64,000 bases of DNA from VXNE01 sp965248075 (GTDB taxonomy: Bacteria; Pseudomonadota; Gammaproteobacteria; Pseudomonadales; Azotimanducaceae): NCBI GenBank assembly GCA_965248075.1, contig CBDFIL010000003.1, positions 2,728,001 through 2,792,000 of the forward strand, read 5' to 3'. The notes under the pieces are model-generated. The model was not told where the DNA came from, searched no databases, and was given only the letters and a program-made list of their open reading frames with translations. A program made the position numbers and the translations under genes. This document shows, piece by piece, positions 23,281 to 32,541 of this stretch. Each line of letters begins with the position of its first letter. Within the stretch, counting starts at the first letter, position 1.

Positions 23281-24603
23281 ATGGATGCGCTCTGGTACGT
23301 CTTCTACCTGCTCGTCACGCTCGGTGTACTGGTCACGGTGCACGAGTTCGGGCACTACCTCGTCGCGAGGGCGTCGGGGGTAGGGATTCTCCGTTTTTCC
23401 GTGGGACTGGGGCGCCCGCTCTACCTGTGGAAGGACAGCCGGGGGACGGAGTTCGTCATCGCCGCGATCCCGCTCGGCGGGTACCTGCGCATGTACGAGT
23501 CGCGGGACGCGTCGCCCGACGGCGGCGGACAGCTGGCCTTCGACCAGTTGTCGCCCTGGTGGCGCATCGCCATCGCCGTCGCGGGCCCTGCGGCGAACTT
23601 TCTGCTCGCCTTCGTCGTCTATTGGTTCATCGCGGTCATGGGCGTCACCGTGTTTCCACCGATCCTCGGAGAGGTGCCGCCGGGCTCGCCGGCGGCGTCG
23701 GCCGGTCTCAGCGGCGGACAGGAACTGGTCGGCGTGGACGGCCGCGAGACCCGCACCTGGTCGGATGTCGGGATGGGGCTGGTCGGACGCCTGGGCGACT
23801 CGGGCGCGATCGAGGTCGAGGCGCGGTGGCCGCACGAAACCGGCGCCCGTCGTTATGTACTGCCGATCGAAGACTGGCACAGGCTCGCCGAGGAACCGGA
23901 TCTGCTGGGCTCCCTCGGTCTCTCGCCGACGTTGCCGGCCATGGTCGGCGAGGTGCTCGAGGACAGCGCGGCGGAGCGCGCGGGCTTCCGCGCCTGGGAC
24001 CGGGTGCTGCGAGTGGATGGAGCGCCGGTCGCGACCTGGTCGGACTGGGTGGCTGCCGTCAGTTCCGCCCCGGCTACGCCGCTCGAAGTGTGGGTGGCGA
24101 GAGGCAGCGGCGAAACGCGTCTCAGCCTGGTGCCCGACGCGGTGGAAGCCACCGATGGGAGCATGATCGGGTTTGCCGGCATGCGGGCACCCACACGGAC
24201 CATCCGTTCCTCGCTGCTCGGCGCCATCGTGGATGGCGCACGGGAGACCGCGAAGAACACCCTGCTGACGCTCGCACTGCTCAAGAAGATGGTGGCGGGC
24301 ATGGTGTCGCCGAAGAACCTGGCCGGGCCCATCATGATCGCCAAGGTCGCGAAGGACTCCGCAGAGTCCGGTTGGCGGAGTTTCCTCGGTATCCTGGCAC
24401 TCCTGTCGATCAGTCTGGGCGTGATCAACCTGCTCCCGATCCCCATCCTCGACGGCGGCCACATCCTGTTCGCCACCGCCGAGATCGTGGCCCGCAGACC
24501 GGTATCGGAACGCGTGCAGGCGATCGGCCTCAGGATGGGTCTGTTCCTGGTGTCCTGCATGATGCTGTTCGCCATCTATAACGACGTGACGCGTTTTCTA
24601 TGA
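23281..24603 (+). CDS. rseP: Regulator of sigma-E protease RseP (site-2 protease)
   Basis: Inner-membrane zinc metalloprotease that cleaves RseA (anti-sigma E) and signal-peptide remnants; 440 aa (E. coli 450). The zinc motif VHEFGHYLVAR is at residues 20-30 in the first membrane helix. Two periplasmic PDZ domains follow (about 120-195 and 215-290; GEVPPGSPAASAGL, EVLEDSAAERAGF). The third zinc ligand is in LLPIPILDGGHILF (about 392). It lies directly before bamA, matching its role in envelope stress. Confidence 0.95.
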   Translation: MDALWYVFYLLVTLGVLVTVHEFGHYLVARASGVGILRFSVGLGRPLYLWKDSRGTEFVIAAIPLGGYLRMYESRDASPDGGGQLAFDQLSPWWRIAIAVAGPAANFLLAFVVYWFIAVMGVTVFPPILGEVPPGSPAASAGLSGGQELVGVDGRETRTWSDVGMGLVGRLGDSGAIEVEARWPHETGARRYVLPIEDWHRLAEEPDLLGSLGLSPTLPAMVGEVLEDSAAERAGFRAWDRVLRVDGAPVATWSDWVAAVSSAPATPLEVWVARGSGETRLSLVPDAVEATDGSMIGFAGMRAPTRTIRSSLLGAIVDGARETAKNTLLTLALLKKMVAGMVSPKNLAGPIMIAKVAKDSAESGWRSFLGILALLSISLGVINLLPIPILDGGHILFATAEIVARRPVSERVQAIGLRMGLFLVSCMMLFAIYNDVTRFL

Positions 24604-24631
24604 GGTCGAGACTCATGCATCGAGGTTTGCT

Positions 24632-27076
24632 GTGTTGCTGACGCATCGGGGCGGTAGTTGGAGCGGTAGTTGGAGCAGTAGTTCGGGCAGTCGAGGCGGC
24701 GGCTGTCGGCTGGCCCTGGCCGGTCTGCTGGCGGGGTGCTTGACGTTGCACGCGTCGGCATGGGACACCTTCCGGGTTGCCGACATCCGTCTGCAGGGCC
24801 TGCAGCGGGTGTCTGCCGGGACCGTCTTCAACCTGTTGCCCGTGGAGGTCGGCGATCCGGTGGACGCCGTGGCCGTGCGTGAACTGATCCGCGGCCTGTT
24901 CGGGTCCGGCTACTTCGACAACGTGCAGGCGCTGCGCGACGGCAACGTGCTCATCGTCGCCGTGGACGAGCGCCCGGCCATCGAGTCCATCGAGATCGAG
25001 GGCAACAAGGCCATCGAGACGGAGGCTCTCCTCGAGGGTCTGGGCGCCCAGGGGTTGCGGGACGGCGAGATCTTCAAGCAGGCCACGCTGACCCGGGTAG
25101 GCCTCGAACTCGAACGCCAGTACGTGGCGCAAGGCCGCTACGCGGCCACCATCGAGACCACCGCGGAGGATTTACCGCGCAATCGGGTCGCCATCCAGAT
25201 CGACATCGTGGAAGGCAAGAACTCGGGTATCCAGCACATCAACGTGGTCGGCAACACGATCTTTCCACAGAAAGAGTTGCTCGACGAACTCGATCTCAAG
25301 CACCCGAGCCTGTTCTCGTTCTTCCGGGGCGGCGACAAGTACTCGCGGGAGAAGCTCGCCGGGGACCTCGAGAAGCTCGAGTCCTACTATCAGGACCGGG
25401 GCCACGTGGAGATGTCCATCGGCTCCACGCAGGTGAGCGTCACGCCGGACAAGCAGCGCGTGTATGTCACGGTCAACATCGATGAGGGCGACAAGTACAC
25501 GGTCGCCGACGTGGATCTCATCGGGGAACTGAACGACGTCGATCCGGAAGCCGTGCGGTCGCTCTTTCTCGTGGAATCCGGGCAGACGTTCTCGCGGGCG
25601 CTGGTTACGGCGACGGAGGAGCGCATCACCGGCGTGCTGGGCAACTCGGGGTACACGTTTGCGTCGGCTTCGGGCATTCCGGAGATTCACGAGGACGGCA
25701 CGGTGGACGTGACGTTCTTCATCGATGCGGGCAAGCGCGCTTACGTGCGGCGTCTGTCGTTCGCGGGCAACACGCTGACGCACGACCAGGTGATGCGCCG
25801 GGAGATGCGCCAGATGGAGGGCGGCTGGGCGTCGGCGGCGATGATCGACCTGTCCAAGGTGCGCCTGGAGCGCCTGGGCTACTTCGAGGAGGTCAATGTC
25901 GAGACACCGGAGGCGCCCGGCACGGACGACCAGATCGACGTCGAATTCACCGTCAAGGAGCAGCCGACGGGCAGTATCACGGGAACGGTTGGCTACAGCG
26001 AGGGCTGGGGCCTCATCCTCGCGGGCGGCTATCAGCAGCAGAACGTCGCCGGCACCGGCAACAGCCTGTCGCTGAACCTCTCCTGGAGCGACTTCGTCAA
26101 GTCCGTGCACTTCAACTATTTCGACCCGTACTTCACGGCGGACGGCGTGAGCCGGGGTTACAACCTGTTCTTCCGGCGCTCCGACTTCCACGCACGCAAC
26201 CTGGCGCGCTTCTCCACGGACTCGGTAGGCGGCGGGATCAACTTCGGTATCCCGGTCGGGGAGACGCAGCGCTTGCAGTTCGGGCTCACCGTGGAGCAGA
26301 CGAAGATCACCGAAGGCCTCTTCGCGGCGCTCGAGATCGCGGACTTCATCCGGCGCGAGGGCGAGGACTTCCTGAACTTCAAGGCCGAAGCGCTGTGGCG
26401 TCGCTCCACCCTGAATCGGGGGCTCTTCCCGACGGCGGGGCGATCGCAGTCTCTGGCGCTCGAAGTGGCGGTACCCGGCAGCGACCTGTCGTTCTACAAG
26501 CTGCGCTACGACGGCGAGATGTACTTCCCGATCGCCAACAACTGGTCGCTGCGGCTGCGCACGGAGATCGGGTACGGCGGCATCTACGGAGACACGGCCA
26601 CCTTCCCGTTCTACGAGAACTTCTTCGCCGGCGGTTTCGGGTCGGTGCGGGGCTTCGAGAGCAGCACGCTCGGTCCGCGCGCGACAGAGGGTCCGAACAC
26701 CATCGTCTACGACCGGGACGGTTCCCCCATCGGCGGCAACCTGCTCGTGGAGGCGAGTGCCGAGCTGATCTTCCCGCTGCCGCTCGTCGAGAACATGCGC
26801 CAGTTCCGCCCGGTGCTGTTCCTGGACATTGGCAACGTTTTCAACACGGACTGCCCGACCGCCGAGCGGCTCGCGGCCGCAAGCGGCGTCTCGGTGGAAG
26901 AAATCGTGCTGCGTTGTTCGGAGGTTTCCGCCGATGAACTGCGCTACAGCGCCGGTATCTCGGTCACCTGGTTGACGGGCATGGGGCCGATGACGTTCGC
27001 GCTCTCCGTGCCGTTCAACGGGGCGCCTTGGGACGAGGAGGAGGCCTTCTCGTTCGAGTTGGGACGCACGTTCTGA
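24632..27076 (+). CDS. bamA: Outer membrane protein assembly factor BamA
   Basis: Omp85 insertase of outer-membrane beta-barrel proteins; 814 aa. A signal peptide ending near HASA is followed by five POTRA domains (from FRVADIRLQGLQRVSAG to about 420), then a 16-strand barrel. The loop-6 motif is GSVRGFESSTLGP (about 670-682), and the C terminus ends in Phe (ELGRTF), the beta-signal. The GTG start at 24632 is preceded by GAGG. The signal peptide has an odd Ser/Gly/Trp-rich stretch (GGSWSGSWSSSSGSRGGG) made by a 12-bp tandem repeat at 24653-24688. A REP repeat begins 13 bp after the stop. Confidence 0.95.
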   Translation: MLLTHRGGSWSGSWSSSSGSRGGGCRLALAGLLAGCLTLHASAWDTFRVADIRLQGLQRVSAGTVFNLLPVEVGDPVDAVAVRELIRGLFGSGYFDNVQALRDGNVLIVAVDERPAIESIEIEGNKAIETEALLEGLGAQGLRDGEIFKQATLTRVGLELERQYVAQGRYAATIETTAEDLPRNRVAIQIDIVEGKNSGIQHINVVGNTIFPQKELLDELDLKHPSLFSFFRGGDKYSREKLAGDLEKLESYYQDRGHVEMSIGSTQVSVTPDKQRVYVTVNIDEGDKYTVADVDLIGELNDVDPEAVRSLFLVESGQTFSRALVTATEERITGVLGNSGYTFASASGIPEIHEDGTVDVTFFIDAGKRAYVRRLSFAGNTLTHDQVMRREMRQMEGGWASAAMIDLSKVRLERLGYFEEVNVETPEAPGTDDQIDVEFTVKEQPTGSITGTVGYSEGWGLILAGGYQQQNVAGTGNSLSLNLSWSDFVKSVHFNYFDPYFTADGVSRGYNLFFRRSDFHARNLARFSTDSVGGGINFGIPVGETQRLQFGLTVEQTKITEGLFAALEIADFIRREGEDFLNFKAEALWRRSTLNRGLFPTAGRSQSLALEVAVPGSDLSFYKLRYDGEMYFPIANNWSLRLRTEIGYGGIYGDTATFPFYENFFAGGFGSVRGFESSTLGPRATEGPNTIVYDRDGSPIGGNLLVEASAELIFPLPLVENMRQFRPVLFLDIGNVFNTDCPTAERLAAASGVSVEEIVLRCSEVSADELRYSAGISVTWLTGMGPMTFALSVPFNGAPWDEEEAFSFELGRTF

Positions 27077-27565
27077 TGGGCCTGCCGCTTGCGCCGCAGG
27101 AGTTTCGCGCCAGCGAAACTTCCAACGCGACCGTAAGGTCGCGCCAGGAGTTTTCACCCCGGGTTCCGGCGCGCTGACGCGCAGGGAACAGATTCCGTCC
27201 CGTGCCGAATTCGTGCACGGTCGTGGGAACGCATGCATGGTCCCGGCGCGGGCATTGTAGCTTTCCACGGTGGGTCCACCGCGCAGACATGCAAGGAACA
27301 TGGGTGGGGCGACGCGCGCCAGCGGCTCGTAGAGGCGCTTTTCGTAGCCCAGTTAAATCAATGGCTTACGTGATGTTTCATGTAAGGGGACGGGCTTGTC
27401 CCGTCCCGTCCCGGATTCGTGTACGGTTCCAGCACGGGCGACCACAAGGGTCGCCCCTACAAGTGCCGAATCAGCCGCGAGCGGATTTGTTCCATGGGAG
27501 CTTGCGCCGTAGAAGTTTCGCGTCAGCGAAACTTCCAACGCGACCGTAAGGTCGCGCCACGACTC
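27077..27565. repeat. Repeat cluster between bamA and the oxidoreductase gene
   Basis: No gene. Two direct copies of a ~57-bp unit (27089-27145 and 27502-27558) each carry two hairpins: GTTTCGC/GCGAAAC and CGCGACC-GTAA-GGTCGCG. Beside the first lies an inverted REP-B (27143-27191; AGGAGTTTTCACCCCGGG, GCGCG-CTGA-CGCGC). In the middle, an inverted REP-A (GGGACGGGCTTGTCCCGTCC at about 27377, then GGGCGACC-ACAA-GGGTCGCCC at about 27434). The outer copies abut the two convergent gene ends. Confidence 0.8.
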
Positions 27566-28585
27566 CTACCAGACGGTCTCCCAGGCCCCGCTCCCGGCGG
27601 AGCGGTAGATGGCGAGTGCGGTGCGCAGTTCGCCGAGCGATGCCTCCGGTCCCGCCTGCAGAGGCGTGCCGTCGAGTACCGCACTGGCGAAGTCGGCGAG
27701 TTCCGGCCCGAACGACGCGGGATAGCCGGCCGGTTCCATGAGTCGCTCTCCGTCTCGATGGCTGTCGTCGTAGAGCCGCAGGGCGCCGTCGCGTCCGCCG
27801 ATGGCGATCTCGCCCTCGGTGCCGGTGACGCGCCACAGGTCGCCCGGTCCGAGGATGCCGTCGAAGTACAGCGCTTCGAAGACGGCGATCTTCCCCGACT
27901 CGAAGCGCAGCAGGGCGTGCGCCAGCGACTCCCCGTCCATCCCGGACAGCGGACGGCCAAGCGTCGCCGTGACTGCCTCGACTTCCCCCAACCACATGCG
28001 CAGCGGACGAATCCAGTGCGAGCCACCGTCGATCACGATGCCGCCCCCGGTGCGGCGCGCGTCGAAGCGCCAGGGTCGGGCTTCGGCAGGATCGAGGAAC
28101 ACGTCCCGTCGCGTGCTGTTCGCGAAGGTTGCCCGGGCGGTGATGGGCTCACCGATGGCGCCGCCGGCGATCGCTTCCTGCGCCCTGACGACCTCCGGCC
28201 AGTACTGCGCGTTCTCCGCCACCATGAAGACCGTGCCCGAGCGCCGTGCCGCATCGAGGATTCGCTCGCAGGCGTCCAGCGTCGGCGCCATGGGCTTCTC
28301 GAGCAGGACGTGCTTGCCGGCCTCAAGGCAGCGGACGGCAGCCTCCTCGTGCAGGTCATGGGGCAGCATGATGTCCACGGCGTCGAAGTCGCCGCCGGCC
28401 AGGGCCTCGTCGAGGGAGCCGAAGGGCCGCGCGCCGGTTTCCCCCGCGAGTGCGTTGGCCTTGGCGGGGTCCACGTCGATGGCGGCCGTCACGGCAACGC
28501 GGCGTGCGTCCCGATGGATGCCGTCGAGGTGGAAGCGCGCGATTCCGCCGCAGCCGAGAAAGGCCAGGTTCAGCGTCGAGGACAT
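27566..28585 (-). CDS. Gfo/Idh/MocA family NAD(P)-dependent oxidoreductase
   Basis: A 339-aa protein with an N-terminal Rossmann fold (LAFLGCGGIARFHLDGI, residues 7-23), EKPMAP (Lys of the EKP motif, about 97) and a C-terminal alpha/beta dimerisation domain (GGGIVIDGGSHWIRPLRMWLG with the catalytic His). The family oxidises or reduces sugars, inositols and related substrates. Substrate is not predictable here. It is convergent with bamA and divergent from the first phytanoyl-CoA-dioxygenase-like gene (185 bp between), so a shared control region and pathway are possible. Ends 8 bp from a REP repeat. Confidence 0.85.
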   Translation of the reverse strand: MSSTLNLAFLGCGGIARFHLDGIHRDARRVAVTAAIDVDPAKANALAGETGARPFGSLDEALAGGDFDAVDIMLPHDLHEEAAVRCLEAGKHVLLEKPMAPTLDACERILDAARRSGTVFMVAENAQYWPEVVRAQEAIAGGAIGEPITARATFANSTRRDVFLDPAEARPWRFDARRTGGGIVIDGGSHWIRPLRMWLGEVEAVTATLGRPLSGMDGESLAHALLRFESGKIAVFEALYFDGILGPGDLWRVTGTEGEIAIGGRDGALRLYDDSHRDGERLMEPAGYPASFGPELADFASAVLDGTPLQAGPEASLGELRTALAIYRSAGSGAWETVW

Positions 28586-28770
28586 GACGTACTCCGGTGG
28601 GTGCGGGGCCGGATGTTATCAACCGCGGACTGACGCCGACCCGTCCGGGACTCCCGCCTTGCGCGGCGGCAGGTCCTGGCCCTCCGGCAGCGCCGGATGG
28701 TCCGCGCCACAGGCCCCGGGGCTCGCCCCGGTGGTAGTATTCGACTATTGCCGTCCAGGGGGGAGCGCTC

Positions 28771-29715
28771 ATGCAGTTCGGTGAATTCAAGAACACGGAG
28801 CAACTCAATCCGACATTCCGGCGCATCCGCGAACTCGGACTGGAGCAGAACATCTTCGAACTCGACACTTACGGTTTTACCGTCGTGCCGCCCGGGAAGG
28901 TGGCGGACAAGGCATTCTTCGAGCGGATCCGCTCGACAGTCCTGCGCCTGTGCAGGGAACGGACCGGCGTGGACTTTCACCTCGATCGCAACGGATCGAT
29001 CGGCCACTACCAGGCGCAGCCGCAGATTCCGGACCAGTTCCTGCTGTTCTACCTGCTGATGGCGGACCGGGTATTCGAGGAGTGGCTCCTGAACCCGACG
29101 CTCTACACCCTGATCGACTACCTGATGCGCGGCCAGCAGCAACTCTCGAGCCTCACCTCGTTCGTGAAGTGGAAGGGGGAGCGGGAGGTGCTCGGGCTGC
29201 ACAGCGATTCCCCGCCCGACCGCGACGGCCGACAGCCCGCGTGTTCCGATGTCGCCAATGCGGCGTACTGCCTGACGGACTACACGCTCGAAAACGGCGC
29301 CATCGCGATGGTCCCCGGCAGCCACACCTACTGCCGCCAGCCGCTTCCGCGTGAAGGCGAGGCGGACGCCGTGCCGGTGGAAGGCGAGGCGGGATCGCTC
29401 GTCGTCTGGCACGGTAACACCTGGCACGGGGCATTCGAGAAGAAGACCGACGGCCTGCGCCTGAACGTGACGAGTTACCACTGCCACCGGCGTCTCAAGA
29501 CCCAGGAGGCTTATCAGTGGCGGGTGACACGGGAGATGCTCGACCGCAATCCGCCGGAGTTCGCCCGCCTGGTTGGCGCCGACGACGAGATGGGCTGGGA
29601 CGAAGGCGGCCCGGATTACTCGCGACCGCTGAAGTATGCGAGCCCGGAGATCAGGGAGCGGCTCGCGGGGCTCGCGAACGCGCGCAAGGCAAACGAGAGG
29701 GTAGCGGCAGGCTGA
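28771..29715 (+). CDS. Phytanoyl-CoA dioxygenase (PhyH) family protein, copy 1
   Basis: Non-haem Fe(II)/2-oxoglutarate oxygenase of the PhyH type, 314 aa. The iron triad is His and Asp in GLHSDSPPDRD (about 149-154) and distal His in WHGNTWHGAF (about 215). The 2-oxoglutarate arginine is probably in KKTDGLRLNVTS. GGGGGAG precedes the ATG. Proteins of this family hydroxylate varied small molecules; the substrate is unknown. A close tandem copy follows 79 bp downstream. Upstream, TAGTATTCG (about 28735) may be a -10 element. Confidence 0.85.
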   Translation: MQFGEFKNTEQLNPTFRRIRELGLEQNIFELDTYGFTVVPPGKVADKAFFERIRSTVLRLCRERTGVDFHLDRNGSIGHYQAQPQIPDQFLLFYLLMADRVFEEWLLNPTLYTLIDYLMRGQQQLSSLTSFVKWKGEREVLGLHSDSPPDRDGRQPACSDVANAAYCLTDYTLENGAIAMVPGSHTYCRQPLPREGEADAVPVEGEAGSLVVWHGNTWHGAFEKKTDGLRLNVTSYHCHRRLKTQEAYQWRVTREMLDRNPPEFARLVGADDEMGWDEGGPDYSRPLKYASPEIRERLAGLANARKANERVAAG

Positions 29716-29794
29716 CCGCAGCGCGTCACCGAGGCAGGGCGGGGCTCGGCGAACCGCAATCTGAGAACGTCCCGCCTGTAACGCCGGAGGGATC

Positions 29795-30733
29795 ATGCAA
29801 TTCGGTGAATTCAAGAACACGGAAGCGCTCAATCCGACCTTCAGGCGCATCAGGGACCTGGGGCTTGAGCAGAACGTCTTCGAACTCGACACCTACGGGT
29901 TCACGGTGGTGCCTCCGGAGAAGGTCGCGGAGCAAGCGTTCTTCGAACGGCTCCGGTCGACGGTCCTGCGTCTGTGCGGTGAACGCACCGGCATCGCGTT
30001 CGATCTCGAGCGCAACGGCGGGTTCGGCGACTACCAGGTGCAGCCGCAGCGGGACAGCCAGTTCCTGCTGTTCTACCTGTTGATGGCGGATCGGGTGTTC
30101 GAGGAGTGGATCCTGAATCCGACCCTCTACACGCTGATCGACTACCTGATGCGCGGCCAGCAGCAGCTCTCCAGCCTCACGTCCTTCGTGAAGTGGAAGG
30201 GGGAGCGCGAGTCGCTGGGATTGCACAGCGACTCTCCTCCCGATCGCGACGGCCGCCTGCCGGCGTGCTCGGATGTCGCCAACGCCGCCTACTGCCTGAC
30301 GGATTACACGCTCGAGAACGGCGCCATCGCCATGGTGCCCGGCAGCCACACGTACTGCCGTCACCCGCTTGCCGGGGAGGGCGAGGACGATGCCGTGCCG
30401 GTCGAAGCGGAGGCGGGTTCGCTGGTCGTCTGGCACGGCAACACCTGGCACGGCGCGTTCGAGAAGAAGACCGATGGCCTGCGCCTGAACGTGACGAGCT
30501 ATCACTGCCACCGGCGTCTGAAGACCCAGGAGGCCTACCAGTGGCGGGTGACGCAGGAGATGCTCGACCGCAACCCGCCGGAGTTCGCGCGTCTCGTCGG
30601 CGCCGACGACCAGATGGGCTGGGACGAACGCGGACCGGACTACTCGCGGCTGATGAAATACGGCAGTCCGCAGATGAAGAAGCGCTTCCAGGAGCGGCGT
30701 CGCGGCAAGGACAGGAAGGCGGTCGCCGCCTGA
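29795..30733 (+). CDS. Phytanoyl-CoA dioxygenase (PhyH) family protein, copy 2
   Basis: 312 aa and collinear with copy 1 over its full length (both begin MQFGEFKNTE). All predicted ligands are kept: LHSDSPPDRD, HGNTWHGAF, KKTDGLRLNVTS. Differences are scattered substitutions plus a distinct C-terminal tail (LMKYGSPQMKKRFQERRRGK), as expected of an in-place tandem duplication followed by divergence. AGGAGG-like sequence (CGGAGGG) precedes the ATG. Conserved active sites in both suggest both are used. Confidence 0.85.
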   Translation: MQFGEFKNTEALNPTFRRIRDLGLEQNVFELDTYGFTVVPPEKVAEQAFFERLRSTVLRLCGERTGIAFDLERNGGFGDYQVQPQRDSQFLLFYLLMADRVFEEWILNPTLYTLIDYLMRGQQQLSSLTSFVKWKGERESLGLHSDSPPDRDGRLPACSDVANAAYCLTDYTLENGAIAMVPGSHTYCRHPLAGEGEDDAVPVEAEAGSLVVWHGNTWHGAFEKKTDGLRLNVTSYHCHRRLKTQEAYQWRVTQEMLDRNPPEFARLVGADDQMGWDERGPDYSRLMKYGSPQMKKRFQERRRGKDRKAVAA

Positions 30734-30767
30734 GGCAGCCCCGGGAGGCGTCAGTCCCGCGGCGCGC

Positions 30768-30989
30768 TCATGCCGGACCGGCGCCCGCGCGGTCGCGACG
30801 TAACGCGTCGAGTTCGTCGCGGTTCAGATCGATTCGGCCCTGGGCCGCGTATTGGGCCTGTTCGTCGGTCGTGACGTAGACCGCGTCGAACTCCTTCAGC
30901 ACTCCGAGCCGCGGGACGATCACCCGCGGGGTGCGACCCGTGATCTCCCACTGGTAGTCCGCATGGATGCCGGCGAAGGTGGCGCTCAT
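30768..30989 (-). CDS. Small hypothetical protein (73 aa)
   Basis: ATG 30989 follows GAGGAG; 73 aa, soluble, charged C terminus (RIDLNRDELDALRRDR). It begins 11 bp after the stop of the metallopeptidase/TPR gene and is likely co-transcribed. No family recognised. Coding is supported by the ribosome site and close spacing. Confidence 0.55.
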   Translation of the reverse strand: MSATFAGIHADYQWEITGRTPRVIVPRLGVLKEFDAVYVTTDEQAQYAAQGRIDLNRDELDALRRDRAGAGPA

Positions 30990-31000
30990 GACCGCGCTCC

Positions 31001-32536
31001 TCAGAGGCCCATGAGGGCGAGCGCCATCGCCGCGCGCTCTCGCCGGTGTTCGTTCGAATCCCAGTGCATCGCCTTGTTGAGATGCACGCGTGCGCGCACC
31101 CTGTCCCCGGTCAGCCGATAGGCCTCGCCGAGATAGAAGTTGATGCGGGGAGCCCACGGCGCCCGTCGATACGCAACCCGCAGGTAGTTCACGGCGTCGC
31201 CCGGCTGTCCGGTGTGGAGATAGACCACGCCGAGCCCGTAGGCCGCGCCGACGCTGTCCGGTTGGTTTCGCAACCCGAGCCGATAGTATCGGACGCCCTC
31301 GTCCCAGACGTCGAGACACTCTGCGGTCGTGTTGCCCCGGCATTCGGCGACCTTGAGTTGCGCCATGCGCACGTTGGCCGCCGAGTGATTCGCATCGATG
31401 CCGAGCGCACGCACGACGGCAGCGCGGGCGGGAGCCAGGTCCTCTTCGGCGAGGGACAGGCCGACCAGGGCGTCGAGGTCTTCGGGCTGCGCCGCGAGCA
31501 CGCGTGTGAAGAGCTGCCGCGCGTACTCGGGATTGCGTGTCACGGCAGCCATGGCAAGCTGATACCGAGCCTCGTCCGGCTCGAGACAGCGCTCCTCGAA
31601 CGGGGGGATGTTGCTTGCCGCGACGGCCAGGCGGCGCGTGGGCAGCGCCCGCTTTCCGCCGTAGGCGCGCACCTGGCGCTGCAGCGTGTCGAGTCCCGTG
31701 CCGAGAGCTTCCTCCATGGCCTGCGCCGCGGGCACACCGGAGTCGATCATCGCCAGCATGTCCGGTATGCGCTCGTGGTATGCCGGAAGGCTGCCCGTGT
31801 GCCCCAGCTGCAGCATGTGCACGAGCAGCCACGCCTGGGCGTACAGCCGGGTGAGATCGTGCCGCGCCCAGTCCAGCTGGAACCGCTCTCCGACGAGTTC
31901 CCGCACCGTCATGCGGGCGGCGTTCATTTCCCGAAACCGGCTGAGCGGGACCGCTCCAACGGTGACGGCATCGTCACCGATGCGCATCGTCGACAGGAAA
32001 CTCGCGAAACCTTCCTCGTACCAGATCGGATAGTTGATCCCCTGGCGGCTACGCAGCAGGTAGTGCGTGTACTCGTGGAAGGCGGTTTGCGTGATGTACC
32101 GCCCGTGCCCGGGCGGTCCGAACGCATTGGGGCCGAACGCGAGCGTGTGCTGCTCCAGCGCGGACTGCATGAAACCGGCGATTTTGCGCACGGCGAACAC
32201 ACGCTGGAAGTCCCGTGCCCGACGAAACGCCACGATCTTGAGGGGCGGTGGCGCCGGGGCCTGCCGGCGAGGGACGAGCGTCCGGGCGGCGATCTTGAAG
32301 CGGGTCAGTGCGGTGGCGAGCTCCCGGGCGCGCTCCGCCGGCAGGTCGCTCAGCAACTCGAAGTCGGGGGTGCGGACCTCGCACCAGGTCCGGTCCGCGT
32401 CGTCCGCCTGTACGCCGACGCAGACCAGGGCGAACAGGATCGCGCCGCGTCTGGTCGCGTGGGCCGACCACGGGTCCTTTGACCGGGGCGGGGTGACCCG
32501 GCTAGTGTCTGCGCACACGGACCGCCTCTTGCTCAT
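31001..32536 (-). CDS. Secreted HExxH (DUF1570-like) metallopeptidase with TPR repeats
   Basis: 511 aa from ATG 32536. A hydrophobic segment (GAILFALVCVGVQA, about 32-45) looks like a signal peptide after a long basic leader. The zinc motif is TAFHEYTHYLL (HEYTH) with a downstream WYEEGFASFLS supplying the third Glu ligand, a gluzincin pattern as in DUF1570-type peptidases. The C-terminal ~200 residues form tetratricopeptide repeats (RYQLAMAAVTRNPEYARQLF, AAYGLGVVYLHTGQPGDAVNYLR). Probably acts in the periplasm or outside on unknown substrates. Its start is only 5 bp from the divergent start at 32542. An ATG at 32587 is an alternative. Confidence 0.75.
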   Translation of the reverse strand: MSKRRSVCADTSRVTPPRSKDPWSAHATRRGAILFALVCVGVQADDADRTWCEVRTPDFELLSDLPAERARELATALTRFKIAARTLVPRRQAPAPPPLKIVAFRRARDFQRVFAVRKIAGFMQSALEQHTLAFGPNAFGPPGHGRYITQTAFHEYTHYLLRSRQGINYPIWYEEGFASFLSTMRIGDDAVTVGAVPLSRFREMNAARMTVRELVGERFQLDWARHDLTRLYAQAWLLVHMLQLGHTGSLPAYHERIPDMLAMIDSGVPAAQAMEEALGTGLDTLQRQVRAYGGKRALPTRRLAVAASNIPPFEERCLEPDEARYQLAMAAVTRNPEYARQLFTRVLAAQPEDLDALVGLSLAEEDLAPARAAVVRALGIDANHSAANVRMAQLKVAECRGNTTAECLDVWDEGVRYYRLGLRNQPDSVGAAYGLGVVYLHTGQPGDAVNYLRVAYRRAPWAPRINFYLGEAYRLTGDRVRARVHLNKAMHWDSNEHRRERAAMALALMGL

Positions 32537-32541
32537 CGGGT

